Assembly (NCBI GenBank): GCA_001029295.1
Contig: LDXJ01000063.1
Span: forward strand, 62,001-126,000
Origin: Peptococcaceae bacterium CEB3
GTDB taxonomy: Bacteria > Bacillota > Desulfitobacteriia > Desulfitobacteriales > Desulfitobacteriaceae
Length of the DNA stretch: 64,000 nt
Direction: 5' to 3'
Position numbers and translations under genes: made by a program. The notes under the pieces are model-generated. The model was not told the DNA's origin. It made no database searches and saw only the letters and a program-made list of their open reading frames with translations. Below, one piece after another: positions 56,833-64,000 of this stretch. Every line of letters starts with the position of its first letter. Within the stretch, counting starts at the first letter, position 1.

Positions 56833-57081
56833 GTGCAGGAATACATTCGCAAGCGGGTTTTGGAAATCGGAAGTTATATTATGGAATCGAGTGCCACCGT
56901 TCGCCAGACTGCGGATATTTTCGGAGTGAGTAAGAGCACCGTACATAAAGATGTCACGGAACGCCTGCCGTTGATCAATGAAAAGCTGGCCATGGAGGTC
57001 AAGCACATTCTGGAAAATAACAAGGCCGAACGTCATATCCGGGGCGGAGAGGCGACCCGGAAAAAGTACCAGGAAAGCTGA
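56833..57081 (+). CDS. spoIIID: Sporulation transcriptional regulator SpoIIID
   Basis: 82 residues from GTG 56833 (GAAGGAGGGC upstream). The helix-turn-helix ATVRQTADIFGVSKSTVHKDVTERL is nearly identical to the family. SpoIIID activates and represses mother-cell genes after sigma-E. A basic C-terminal helix (ATRKKYQ) adds minor-groove contacts. Its own terminator follows at 57235. Confidence 0.97.
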   Translation: MQEYIRKRVLEIGSYIMESSATVRQTADIFGVSKSTVHKDVTERLPLINEKLAMEVKHILENNKAERHIRGGEATRKKYQES

Positions 57082-57234
57082 GGCCGGATAAAAACCTGTT
57101 GCCAATCGGAAGAGGATAAGGCACCGGTTGCCAAGAGCCGTAAGACGCCGGACGCGAAACCCATAACAAATTGACAAAAAAGAGAAAAAGGAAAAAGGAA
57201 TTGGCGGATTTATAACGAATACATCTATGCCAGT

Positions 57235-57268
57235 GTACAAATCTCCCGGCGGGGAGATTGTACTTTTT
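57235..57268 (+). terminator. Terminator after spoIIID
   Basis: GTACAAATCTCCC pairs with GGGAGATTGTAC (one bulged A), followed by five T. Confidence 0.85.
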
Positions 57269-57320
57269 CCGGACAAATCTTTGTTTGGACAAGCCGGTCA
57301 GAGAAAGGGGATTCTCCGCG

Positions 57321-58310
57321 GTGTTTGGAATGGAGTTGGGAATTGACTTGGGAACAGCCAGTGTTCTCGTCTATGTTAAGGGCAAAGGGATCGTTTTGCG
57401 CGAGCCTTCGGTAGTGGCAATCGACAAGGCGACGAACAAGAGAATCGCTGTCGGTGAAGAAGCCCGCTCCATGCTGGGCCGCACGCCGGGCAATATCGTG
57501 GCCGTCCGCCCTATGCGGGACGGTGTGATTGCCGATTACAGGACGACGGAACTCATGCTGAGATATTTTTTAGAAAAGGCGGGCGCGAAACGCTGGCTGT
57601 TTTTCGGGCCCAAAGTTGTCGTCTGTATCCCTTCCGGCATTACGGAAGTAGAGGAGAGGGCGGTCAAACAAGCGGCTTACCAGGCCGGGGCAAAACGGGT
57701 CAAAGTTGTGGAGGAACCCTATGCGGCCGCTTTGGGTGCCGGTTTGGATATTTCGGGTCCGACCGGGAATATGGTGGTGGACATCGGGGGAGGAACCACG
57801 GATATTGCGGTGCTTTCCCTTCAGGGCATCGTAACGAAGCGCAGCCTGAGGATGGGAGGGGACAGACTGGATGAGGCCATTATCCGTTTTGTCCGCCGGG
57901 AGCACAACCTCTTGATTGGAGAACGCACCGCGGAAGAGATAAAGATGCTGGTGGGCGCAGCCATTCCCGAAGGTCGTCCGGACAACGACCGGATCGAGGT
58001 GCGGGGCCGCAACCTGGTCAGCGGCCTGCCCAAGACGGTAAGTGTCGACTCTCGGACTTGTTACCAGGCTTTGGCGGAAACGATAGACGCCATTGTCGCC
58101 GCGGTCAAAGAGGTCTTGGAGAGGACGCCGCCGGAATTATCCGCGGATATTCTCAATAAAGGAATCATTATGACCGGAGGGGGATCCCTGCTTTACGGGT
58201 TCGATACGCGAATTGCCAGGGCGACAGGCTTGCCGGTGAGTTTAGCGGAAGACCCGATTTCCTGTGTCGTTCTCGGCACAGGAAGTGTCCTGGAAGGGAT
58301 ATTCCGTTAG
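57321..58310 (+). CDS. mbl: MreB-like actin homologue (Mbl type)
   Basis: 329 residues from GTG 57321 (GAAAGGGG upstream). Actin-family ATP motifs: phosphate 1 GIDLGTASVLVYVKGKGIVL, phosphate 2 VVDIGGGTTDIAVL, and adenosine motif IIMTGGGSLLYGFD. It organises lateral wall synthesis. Position after spoIIID is that of mbl in Bacillus, which favours Mbl over MreB (normally next to mreC and mreD). Confidence 0.93.
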   Translation: MFGMELGIDLGTASVLVYVKGKGIVLREPSVVAIDKATNKRIAVGEEARSMLGRTPGNIVAVRPMRDGVIADYRTTELMLRYFLEKAGAKRWLFFGPKVVVCIPSGITEVEERAVKQAAYQAGAKRVKVVEEPYAAALGAGLDISGPTGNMVVDIGGGTTDIAVLSLQGIVTKRSLRMGGDRLDEAIIRFVRREHNLLIGERTAEEIKMLVGAAIPEGRPDNDRIEVRGRNLVSGLPKTVSVDSRTCYQALAETIDAIVAAVKEVLERTPPELSADILNKGIIMTGGGSLLYGFDTRIARATGLPVSLAEDPISCVVLGTGSVLEGIFR

Positions 58311-58328
58311 GGAGAGAGCGGGCAGAGA

Positions 58329-59036
58329 ATGAGGGTCGATATATTGGGCATCGAACTCGACGCCTTGAGCATGGCCGAATGCGTCGCCCGTATAGCGGGC
58401 GCGGTCGAGGCACATTCCCGTCTCCGGGTGGTGACGGCCAATCCGGAGATGATCTGCGCGGCCGGAAAGGACCCTGACCTGCGCCGGGTGATAAATTCCG
58501 CGGGCTTGGTGACCGCGGACGGAGTGGGTGTGGTTTGGGCAGCCGGAAGATTGGGAACGCCGGTTCCCGAACGGGTCACGGGGATTGACCTGCTGGAAGC
58601 GCTTTTTCCGCTGGCCAGCCGCCGGCACTGGCGCATCTGCTTGCTCGGCGCCCGCCCGGGTGTTGCCGCGGAGGCCGCCCGCCGCGTCGGAGAGAGTTGC
58701 CCGGGCATCGTCTGGCAGGCGGCCCACGGCTATTTTGATCCGGCGGAAGAGGCGGACGTCATTAAGAGAATCGGAGACTTTAAGCCGGACCTGCTCTTGG
58801 CCGGCCTGGGGGCTCCCCGGCAGGAGTTTTGGTTGGCTGAGCACGAGGGCTTGGCCACTGTTTCGATGGGCGTCGGGGGCAGCTTCGATACCCTGGCCGG
58901 CTTGATCGGGCGGGCTCCCGCCTGGTTGAGGAGGATGCGCCTGGAATGGCTCTATCGTTTACTGAAAGAGCCCCGGCGCTGGCGCCGCCAGGCGGTTCTG
59001 CCGGGGTTTGTCTTAAAGGTGTGGCGCGGGCGCTAA
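58329..59036 (+). CDS. tagA: WecG/TagA/CpsF glycosyltransferase (ManNAc transferase)
   Basis: 235 residues of the GT26 family: VVTANPEMICAAGKDPDLRRVINSAGLVTADGVGVVWAA, GIDLLEAL, GARPGVAAEAA and GLGAPRQEFWLAEH. TagA adds ManNAc to lipid-linked GlcNAc, the start of a wall teichoic-acid-like polymer. UDP-ManNAc would come from the mnaA product at 44.7 kb. It is 18 bases after mbl. Confidence 0.93.
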   Translation: MRVDILGIELDALSMAECVARIAGAVEAHSRLRVVTANPEMICAAGKDPDLRRVINSAGLVTADGVGVVWAAGRLGTPVPERVTGIDLLEALFPLASRRHWRICLLGARPGVAAEAARRVGESCPGIVWQAAHGYFDPAEEADVIKRIGDFKPDLLLAGLGAPRQEFWLAEHEGLATVSMGVGGSFDTLAGLIGRAPAWLRRMRLEWLYRLLKEPRRWRRQAVLPGFVLKVWRGR

Positions 59037-59062
59037 AAAAACAGGCTCAGGTTGAGGACAAG

Positions 59063-59090
59063 CCCCCCGAAAATCCATGTGGAGGGCGTA
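59063..59090 (+). promoter_or_regulatory. Candidate SigI-type autoregulatory promoter (or tagA terminator hairpin)
   Basis: CCCCCC (59063-59068) and CGTA (59087-59090) are 18 bases apart, resembling SigI promoters, which have a C-run at -35 and CGWA at -10. The same bases can form a GCCCCCC/GGAGGGC hairpin, so a terminator for tagA is the competing reading. Confidence 0.35.
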
Positions 59091-59141
59091 TTCTTCTATT
59101 AGGGTACTCATGTTTGAACGAAGCTCTAGGGGGACGGGGAT

Positions 59142-59858
59142 ATGCCGGAATGGCCGGAGCCGATCAAACGCTGGGATGACCTTAGGCACGATCGGCAAAC
59201 CAGGGAGGATTTCCTAGCACAATCCCAACCTTTCATACGCCATGTCGCGGTACAGACCTGTGGAAGGTTTCTTGAGTGGGGCCGGGATGAGGAATTGTCA
59301 GTGGCCCTCATTGCTTTCGATGAGTCGATCAACCGCTTCGAGCCCGGGAAAGGAGTTCCCTTTCTGGCCTTTGCCCGGCTCTTGATTAAAAGGCGGCTGA
59401 TCGATTATTTCCGCCGGCAAAAACATAATGACGCCCTGCCTTTGGACGCGGCGGAGGTTGGTCAAAGCGTCGACCTCGGGCTCAGTGTTTCGGAGTTTCG
59501 GGAACAGGAGGAGAACCGTGAGCGGGCGCAGGAAATTCAGGAGTTTGCCGCGGAGTTGCGTAAGTGGGGACTTAATTTCAGGGATTTGGTGCAAGCATCT
59601 CCCAAACATCGCGATACGAGGGCTTCTTTGTTGAGGGCAGCGAACATATTGGCTTTTAACCCCACATTGTGGCGGCAGGTTGAGGAAAAAGGGAAAGTCC
59701 CGATTCAGGCTTTGGCGGTGGAATCGGGATTCCACCCCAAAGTACTGGAACGGGGCAGAAAGTATCTGCTGGCCGTGGCTCTGCTGATGGCGCGCAGGCA
59801 CGATTACCTTTATTTGCGGGAATATGTCATCCCTCCGGAAAGGAGGACCGCGCTATGA
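59142..59858 (+). CDS. sigI: RNA polymerase sigma-I factor
   Basis: 238 residues. The sigma-2-like region is FIRHVAVQTCGRFLEWGRDEELSVALIAFDESINRFEPGKGVPFLAFARLLIKRRLIDYFR, the typical SigI pattern, and a C-terminal SigI-specific helical DNA-binding domain (VPIQALAVESGFHPKVLERGRKYLLAVALL) follows. SigI responds to heat or to wall polysaccharide signals through the membrane anti-sigma RsgI. It overlaps rsgI by 4 bases. Confidence 0.93.
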   Translation: MPEWPEPIKRWDDLRHDRQTREDFLAQSQPFIRHVAVQTCGRFLEWGRDEELSVALIAFDESINRFEPGKGVPFLAFARLLIKRRLIDYFRRQKHNDALPLDAAEVGQSVDLGLSVSEFREQEENRERAQEIQEFAAELRKWGLNFRDLVQASPKHRDTRASLLRAANILAFNPTLWRQVEEKGKVPIQALAVESGFHPKVLERGRKYLLAVALLMARRHDYLYLREYVIPPERRTAL

Positions 59859-61630
59859 AGACCGAAAAAGCGGTTGTATTAGAGAGGTCGGGGAATACCT
59901 GCACCGTCTTGACAGCGGATGGCTCTTTTCGCAGGGTGCGAGCGCCTCTGGCTGCCCAAGTCGGGCAGGAGATTGAAATCAGGGAATCGCGCGGCCTGAC
60001 AAACCGCGGGGGATTCCGGGTTTGGGCGACCGCCGCGGTTCTGCTGTTCCTGGCCCTGACGGGTACCTGGCTGGCCGGGGGCCGGTTAACCGGAATGAAA
60101 ACCAAGGCGGTAGGACTGAAAGAGGTTCCCGCAGCTATCCTGTCCGTGGATATCAATCCGAGTCTGGAACTGCAATTAGACGGACAGGCGCGCGTACTCC
60201 GGATCAAAGCGTTGAATGCCGATGCCCGCACTCTCCTGAAGGGTGTTGCTTACCAAGGCCAGCCGGATCAGGAGGTTTTGGCGGAGATCGTGGGGCGCGC
60301 GCAGAAACTTCATTTTCTCAGCCGGGAGCATCCCTGGATCCTCCTGGGATTAGCCCCTATGGACGGAAAGGAAGCGGCCCTTACCGAGTACCATCTGTCC
60401 GCCGTGGCGGGGCGCCTGGCGGTTCAAATGGACGCGGGGGGAAACACCTTTCACGTTGCTGCCTATCAATTGAATGGGACCGAGCAAAAACAAGCCGTGG
60501 CGCAGGGTTTGACACCCGGTCAATATGCCTTGTGGCGCAGTGCCAAAAAAGCGGGTTTTTCCCTGACGGCAAAAGCCATGTCCGATCCCGCGCAAAGGGA
60601 CCGTCTTCTGTCCGAACCGAAGGTGCAGGCCGAGACCCGTTCTTTGGGAGGAGTTCTCGACCTGGGACAGGCAATCCCGAACCGCGGCGGGGGGCAAGCC
60701 CTCTTGGGGCAAGGTGCCGCGACGAAGGCCCTTCCCCAAGAGAGCACAGGCAGGCCGGCGGGAAGCGCGGCCGGGCTGCGGGCGAATCCGGCGGACGGGA
60801 CGACGCCGGCCGGGACGGCTTCCTCAGGGAAGGTCCGCGGCGGGAGTGCCCCCGGGCGGACGTTCCCCGTACAGGTCGCTCCTGGCAGGCCGACCCCCGC
60901 TAAGCCGGTTGAGACAGTACCGCCGGCAAGGAGCACTCCGCCGGGAGGGCAAGGAAGCGGGGCGGCGGCAGGGAACAAGACCGGGACAAGAGACGGTGCC
61001 GGACCCACGCTCCCGCAGAGCGGCCAAGGCGCTTCAGCCCGGGATTGGGAGAGATTTTACCGTGATTTCATAAAACGGATCCCCACGAGCGGGATCCGGG
61101 GTCAGGGCGGACTGTCCTCAGAAAAGTGGCGGGAAATGTTCGAGCAATCCTGGCAAAAAACGTTCGGCAAACCCCCTGACAAATCCCTGGGCGAATCCTG
61201 GGACAAGGCCCTGGGCAGGGCTCTTGACAGAGTGGGGGCCGACTCTTGGGACAAGGCCCTCAGCAAGTCTCTCGACAAAGCGGGGGCAGAATCCTGGGAC
61301 AAGGCCCTCAACAGGCCCCTTGACAAATCTTTGGGTGAATCTTTGAGCAAGATCCTTAGAGACTCTCTCGACAAACCCCTGAAGGGATCTTTAGACAACG
61401 CTCTTGGCAAGACTTTCGCCAAACCTCTGGCTGGTTCCTTAGGAAATAGGCCGGGTTCAAAGCCCGAGGATCCGATCATAAAAGCGTTCGGTCTCAGCCG
61501 CCATTTTCTCGACAGTAAACTCCTGCCGGCGCCCATCGGCGGAACGGACAAGGGATGCGGCCAACACGGGGTCGGACAAGACGGCGGCGCAAGCCCGGGC
61601 CAGGGCTTCGGGTTCACCGGGGGGGACTAA
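59855..61630 (+). CDS. rsgI: Anti-sigma-I factor RsgI with 16-residue repeats
   Basis: 591 residues. An N-terminal RsgI anti-sigma domain (1-50) is followed by a single membrane helix (about 57-78) and the periplasmic RsgI_N-like domain containing AILSVDINPSLELQLD. A long Pro/Gly/Ala-rich linker (about 290-400) follows, then six 16-residue repeats (434-529). The last 59 codons run antisense through the 3' end of the convergent glycosyltransferase gene and look unselected. The extracellular end normally senses a polysaccharide or undergoes cleavage; no carbohydrate-binding domain is recognised here. Confidence 0.88.
   Translation: MKTEKAVVLERSGNTCTVLTADGSFRRVRAPLAAQVGQEIEIRESRGLTNRGGFRVWATAAVLLFLALTGTWLAGGRLTGMKTKAVGLKEVPAAILSVDINPSLELQLDGQARVLRIKALNADARTLLKGVAYQGQPDQEVLAEIVGRAQKLHFLSREHPWILLGLAPMDGKEAALTEYHLSAVAGRLAVQMDAGGNTFHVAAYQLNGTEQKQAVAQGLTPGQYALWRSAKKAGFSLTAKAMSDPAQRDRLLSEPKVQAETRSLGGVLDLGQAIPNRGGGQALLGQGAATKALPQESTGRPAGSAAGLRANPADGTTPAGTASSGKVRGGSAPGRTFPVQVAPGRPTPAKPVETVPPARSTPPGGQGSGAAAGNKTGTRDGAGPTLPQSGQGASARDWERFYRDFIKRIPTSGIRGQGGLSSEKWREMFEQSWQKTFGKPPDKSLGESWDKALGRALDRVGADSWDKALSKSLDKAGAESWDKALNRPLDKSLGESLSKILRDSLDKPLKGSLDNALGKTFAKPLAGSLGNRPGSKPEDPIIKAFGLSRHFLDSKLLPAPIGGTDKGCGQHGVGQDGGASPGQGFGFTGGD
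61154..61441. repeat. Six 48-bp repeats in rsgI encoding DKALxxxLDKxGxESW-like units
   Basis: Six in-frame 16-codon units run from 61154 to 61441, e.g. DKALGRALDRVGADSW and DKALSKSLDKAGAESW. The later units are more diverged (DNALGKTFAKPLAGSL). The pattern is amphipathic and rich in Asp-Lys pairs. Confidence 0.9.
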
Positions 61631-62566
61631 GAGGCCGTCCCGTCCGTCCCGGATCAGTTCGGGGATCCCGCCGGCATGGGAGGCGACGAGCGGGATTCCG
61701 GCTTGCATGGCCTCCAGAAGGACCAATCCCATCCCTTCACTGAGGGAAGGCAGGACAAAAAGGTCGAAGACCGGCAGGAGCCGCTCGGCTTGGGGAAGGA
61801 ATCCCGGTAAGGTGAAAGGGATTCCTTCTTTTTCTAGTTGCTCGGCGATGAGCGGGCGCAAAGGGCCTTCCCCGATCATGAGGAGGTGAAGGCCGGGAAA
61901 CTGCCGCCGCAGGATTTGGGCGGCCTGAACTAATTGCTCCGGCCCTTTGCAGGGATGAAAGCGAGCGATATTGCCGACGACTCGGGCTTCGGCGGGTATA
62001 TTCCAGCGCCGGCGCCAGGCGGCGCGTTCGACAACCGGATCCGTCGAAGGAGTGAGTTCCCGGCCGTTATAAATAACCTCGATATTTTTTCCTCCCCGGG
62101 CCGCAACCTCGGGCATCAGGGCTTTGGAGATGACGATTTGTCCTTGGCTCAACGGGAGGGTCAGCCGGTCAAGCCAGACCGCGGCGCGGGCGGTGCGCGC
62201 AGACAAGTAGTCGCGGGCCAGGGAACTGTGCACGGTGGAGATATTAGGCAGGCCCAGCCAACGCCCGATCAGGCGCCCGAAAAGGTTGGCCCGCATGCCG
62301 TGGCTGTGCAGGAGCGTCACGTTCTCAGAGCGAATCCAACGCACCAACTGAGGCCAAGGGCCGGGATCGGTTTTGCGACGCTGGGGAAACGTTTTCACCT
62401 TCAACCCCCGGGCCGCGGCAGCTTCGCCCAGGGGCCCCGCGACGAGACAAGCCAGGAGCGGGGCGTAGCGTCGGCTGTCGAGGTGAGAAAGAAGGGTGAG
62501 GACGTGCTGCTCCGCCCCACCTATTTCTCCTCCGCCGATAATATGTAAGACTCTGACTGGGCCCAT
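61457..62566 (-). CDS. Glycosyltransferase family 4 protein
   Basis: About 370 residues from ATG 62566 (GGAAGGGAAGATG upstream). GT-B fold with N-terminal [20 protein letters not shown] and the GT4 donor-site E-x7-E in [52 protein letters not shown] lies in the middle. The acceptor is unknown. The neighbouring O-antigen-ligase-like and tagA genes suggest a cell-surface glycan. It is convergent with rsgI, whose frame overlaps its last 174 bases. Confidence 0.92.
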   Translation of the reverse strand: MGPVRVLHIIGGGEIGGAEQHVLTLLSHLDSRRYAPLLACLVAGPLGEAAAARGLKVKTFPQRRKTDPGPWPQLVRWIRSENVTLLHSHGMRANLFGRLIGRWLGLPNISTVHSSLARDYLSARTARAAVWLDRLTLPLSQGQIVISKALMPEVAARGGKNIEVIYNGRELTPSTDPVVERAAWRRRWNIPAEARVVGNIARFHPCKGPEQLVQAAQILRRQFPGLHLLMIGEGPLRPLIAEQLEKEGIPFTLPGFLPQAERLLPVFDLFVLPSLSEGMGLVLLEAMQAGIPLVASHAGGIPELIRDGRDGLLVPPGEPEALARACAAVLSDPVLAASLVRSADGRRQEFTVEKMAAETERFYDRILGL

Positions 62567-62713
62567 GGAACATCTTCCCTTCCCGGAGAAATTGGGGTAT
62601 ACTGGCAGTATGAGCGGAATAAGGTTAAAGAGGAGTCTTGCCCCTCTCGCACTATCATAAAGGAAGATGGCGCGATCGCGCAAGTCGGACGGGCTTCTAA
62701 GGAGGATTTGTCA

Positions 62714-63157
62714 ATGTTGGACAGCAGGGAAATTCAGAAAATCATTCCCCATCGTTATCCTTTTCTCCTGGTTGATCGCATTTTGGAAATCGAGGGCAAC
62801 AGGGCGGTGGGGATTAAGAATGTTTCGGCGAACGAGCCGTTTTTTCAGGGACATTTCCCCGGCTACCCGATTATGCCCGGAGTCCTGATCTTGGAGGCCA
62901 TCGCCCAGGTGGGTGCGGTACTGGTCCTGAGACAGGAGAAGTTCGCGGGCTACATAGCCCTGTTTGCCGGGATGGATGACGTACATTTTAAGAAGCCGGT
63001 GTTTCCGGGGGATCAACTGCGCTTGGAGGCGGAGATGGTGAAATTTAAAGGACTGATTGGCATCGCGGAGGGAAGGGCCTATGTGGGTGAGGAATTGGCC
63101 GCCAGGGGGACTTTAAAATTCGCCTTGAGGCCGGGCACGGAGCCCTATGAAAAGTGA
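62714..63157 (+). CDS. fabZ: 3-hydroxyacyl-ACP dehydratase FabZ
   Basis: 147 residues from ATG 62714 (AAGGAGGATT 7 bases upstream). Hot-dog fold with [17 protein letters not shown] and the catalytic motif [17 protein letters not shown] (His, and Glu on the following helix). It dehydrates 3-hydroxyacyl-ACP in fatty acid elongation. It stands apart from other fab genes in this window and overlaps the next membrane gene by 11 bases. Confidence 0.95.
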   Translation: MLDSREIQKIIPHRYPFLLVDRILEIEGNRAVGIKNVSANEPFFQGHFPGYPIMPGVLILEAIAQVGAVLVLRQEKFAGYIALFAGMDDVHFKKPVFPGDQLRLEAEMVKFKGLIGIAEGRAYVGEELAARGTLKFALRPGTEPYEK

Positions 63158-64000
63158 CCCCGCCGGTGGGATAATATTTGATTCGAGCAGCCAAGCCAGG
63201 AGCAGCAAAGAGCATGCCCTGGTTTTTTTACTCTGGGCCGCTCTCCTGGCCCACGGCTTATTCTTTGCGCGGGATCTCTTGGCTTTGGCCTTGCTGCCGG
63301 GGCTGTACCTGCTCTTCCGGCGAGATGATCTCAGAGCAGCCTTTCACTCTTTGCGGGTTAAGCCAAGAGAGGGCACCTTGGAACTGACCGCCACTGATGC
63401 CCTGCTCCTGCTTATGTCCGGACTGTCCCTGACGGGCTTGTTGCACCCGGTTAAAGCGGAGGAGGGTTGGTTGGAGGCCATCCGCTTCCTTCTGTACTGG
63501 TTTGTTTACCGCTGGGGACGAGAGGCGGCCCGGAATTCAAAAGGAGAAGAACGGCTGATGAGGGCTGCCGGGTGGGCGGCTCTCGCCTTGGGAATTTCGG
63601 CCTGGCTGCCTTGGGCCGCACATGTCTGGCCCCCTCCGGGTCCGCCGGAGGCCGGCAGACTGAGTTCCTGGTTCGGCTATCCCAACGCCGCGGCGGCGTT
63701 CTTGGGTGCCGTTCTGCTGCTTCCGCGCATAGACATACGCCTGAAACTCGTTCTCATCCCGTTCTTCCTCAGCACCGGGTCCAGAGCCGGCCTGGCACTC
63801 TTCCTGGGCATTCTGGTTTTGCAAGGGCTTATAGCCTTGAAGTCCGGGGTAAAACCGTCACAAGCAGAGCCCGGACGGCGGACCCGTTGTGTCTTGTCAG
63901 AAAGTATAAACTTCCGGCGGGATGCGAACCTTGGCGTCCGCGGGCGCCTCGCCCGTTTGTTCGGCCGAAGCAAGCGGGGCGCCGGGCGAGGTTTCCTTGT
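63147..64000 (+). CDS. O-antigen ligase/polymerase-like membrane protein (3' truncated by window edge)
   Basis: An open frame from ATG 63147, overlapping the fabZ end, to the window edge (284 codons). It has at least five hydrophobic segments, such as [33 protein letters not shown] and [16 protein letters not shown]. The pattern [23 protein letters not shown] followed by [17 protein letters not shown] is typical of Wzy/WaaL proteins (loop before, and SxxRxxxL after). It would polymerise or ligate lipid-linked glycans, in line with the adjacent glycosyltransferase. Confidence 0.7.
   Translation, partial: MKSDPAGGIIFDSSSQARSSKEHALVFLLWAALLAHGLFFARDLLALALLPGLYLLFRRDDLRAAFHSLRVKPREGTLELTATDALLLLMSGLSLTGLLHPVKAEEGWLEAIRFLLYWFVYRWGREAARNSKGEERLMRAAGWAALALGISAWLPWAAHVWPPPGPPEAGRLSSWFGYPNAAAAFLGAVLLLPRIDIRLKLVLIPFFLSTGSRAGLALFLGILVLQGLIALKSGVKPSQAEPGRRTRCVLSESINFRRDANLGVRGRLARLFGRSKRGAGRGFL

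Overview
The window reads as the chromosome of an anaerobic, endospore-forming Firmicute of the Clostridia, most like the Desulfitobacterium/Desulfosporosinus group (Peptococcaceae sensu lato). This is inferred from gene content and order, not from a database search. Supporting genes are sporulation and germination functions (a Spo0E-like protein, Spo0F, SleB, YpeB, SpoIID, SpoIIID, SigI/RsgI), a SCIFF peptide with its radical-SAM maturase, a NhaC antiporter, a molybdopterin oxidoreductase, a sigma-54-dependent cysteine desulfidase locus and an RpoE delta subunit. Nearly all genes lie on the + strand, with strong purine-rich ribosome binding sites and frequent GTG/TTG starts.

Layout. 1-3.6 kb: the 3' end of purA, a tRNA-Gly(CCC) with its own promoter, then a small accessory patch: an integrase remnant at the tRNA 3' end, a HicAB toxin-antitoxin pair, a ferritin-like protein and a coiled-coil gene with 42-bp repeats. 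3.6-10.7 kb: YbaK, NhaC, a Spo0E-like peptide, SCIFF plus maturase, a molybdopterin oxidoreductase whose 3' end is frameshifted by a perfect 55-bp tandem duplication, and a TPR protein. 10.7-16.4 kb: walJ-htrA-rlmH, a second convergent RlmH-like gene, and a cell-wall-binding protein behind a structured leader that may be a diverged c-di-AMP riboswitch. 16.5-21.5 kb: a lysine riboswitch and lysA, then a sigma-54 activator next to L-cysteine desulfidase with a -24/-12 promoter. 21.5-31.1 kb: sleB-ypeB, ywiB-argS, rpoE, pyrG behind a short attenuator, a FemAB-like protein and alanine racemase. 31.1-45.8 kb: a long run that follows Bacillus subtilis order (spo0F, fba, tal, glpX, rpmE, yqhQ-like, prfA, prmC, sua5, mntP, ywlE, rpiB, ywlG, glyA, upp, dCMP deaminase, mnaA), but without murAB, rho, tdk and spoIIR at their usual places. 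45.8-53.2 kb: the complete ATP synthase operon atpZIBEFHAGDC. 53.3-59.0 kb: ywmB, murA, spoIID, a short membrane protein at the spoIIQ position, spoIIID, mbl and tagA. 59.1-64 kb: sigI-rsgI, a convergent glycosyltransferase, fabZ and a partial O-antigen-ligase-like membrane protein.

The genes mainly serve growth, energy and envelope: CTP and pyrimidine salvage, lower glycolysis/gluconeogenesis, translation termination, proton-coupled ATP synthesis and peptidoglycan precursor synthesis. Sporulation genes are interleaved among them. The most unusual observation is the pair of convergent RlmH-family genes. One keeps the SAM-binding glycine loop but lacks the conserved C-terminal PYHK tail. The other keeps the tail but has lost the glycine loop and carries a Ser/Pro insert made of three 30-bp repeats. 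This pattern fits an obligate heterodimer, although ordinary decay of one copy is possible.
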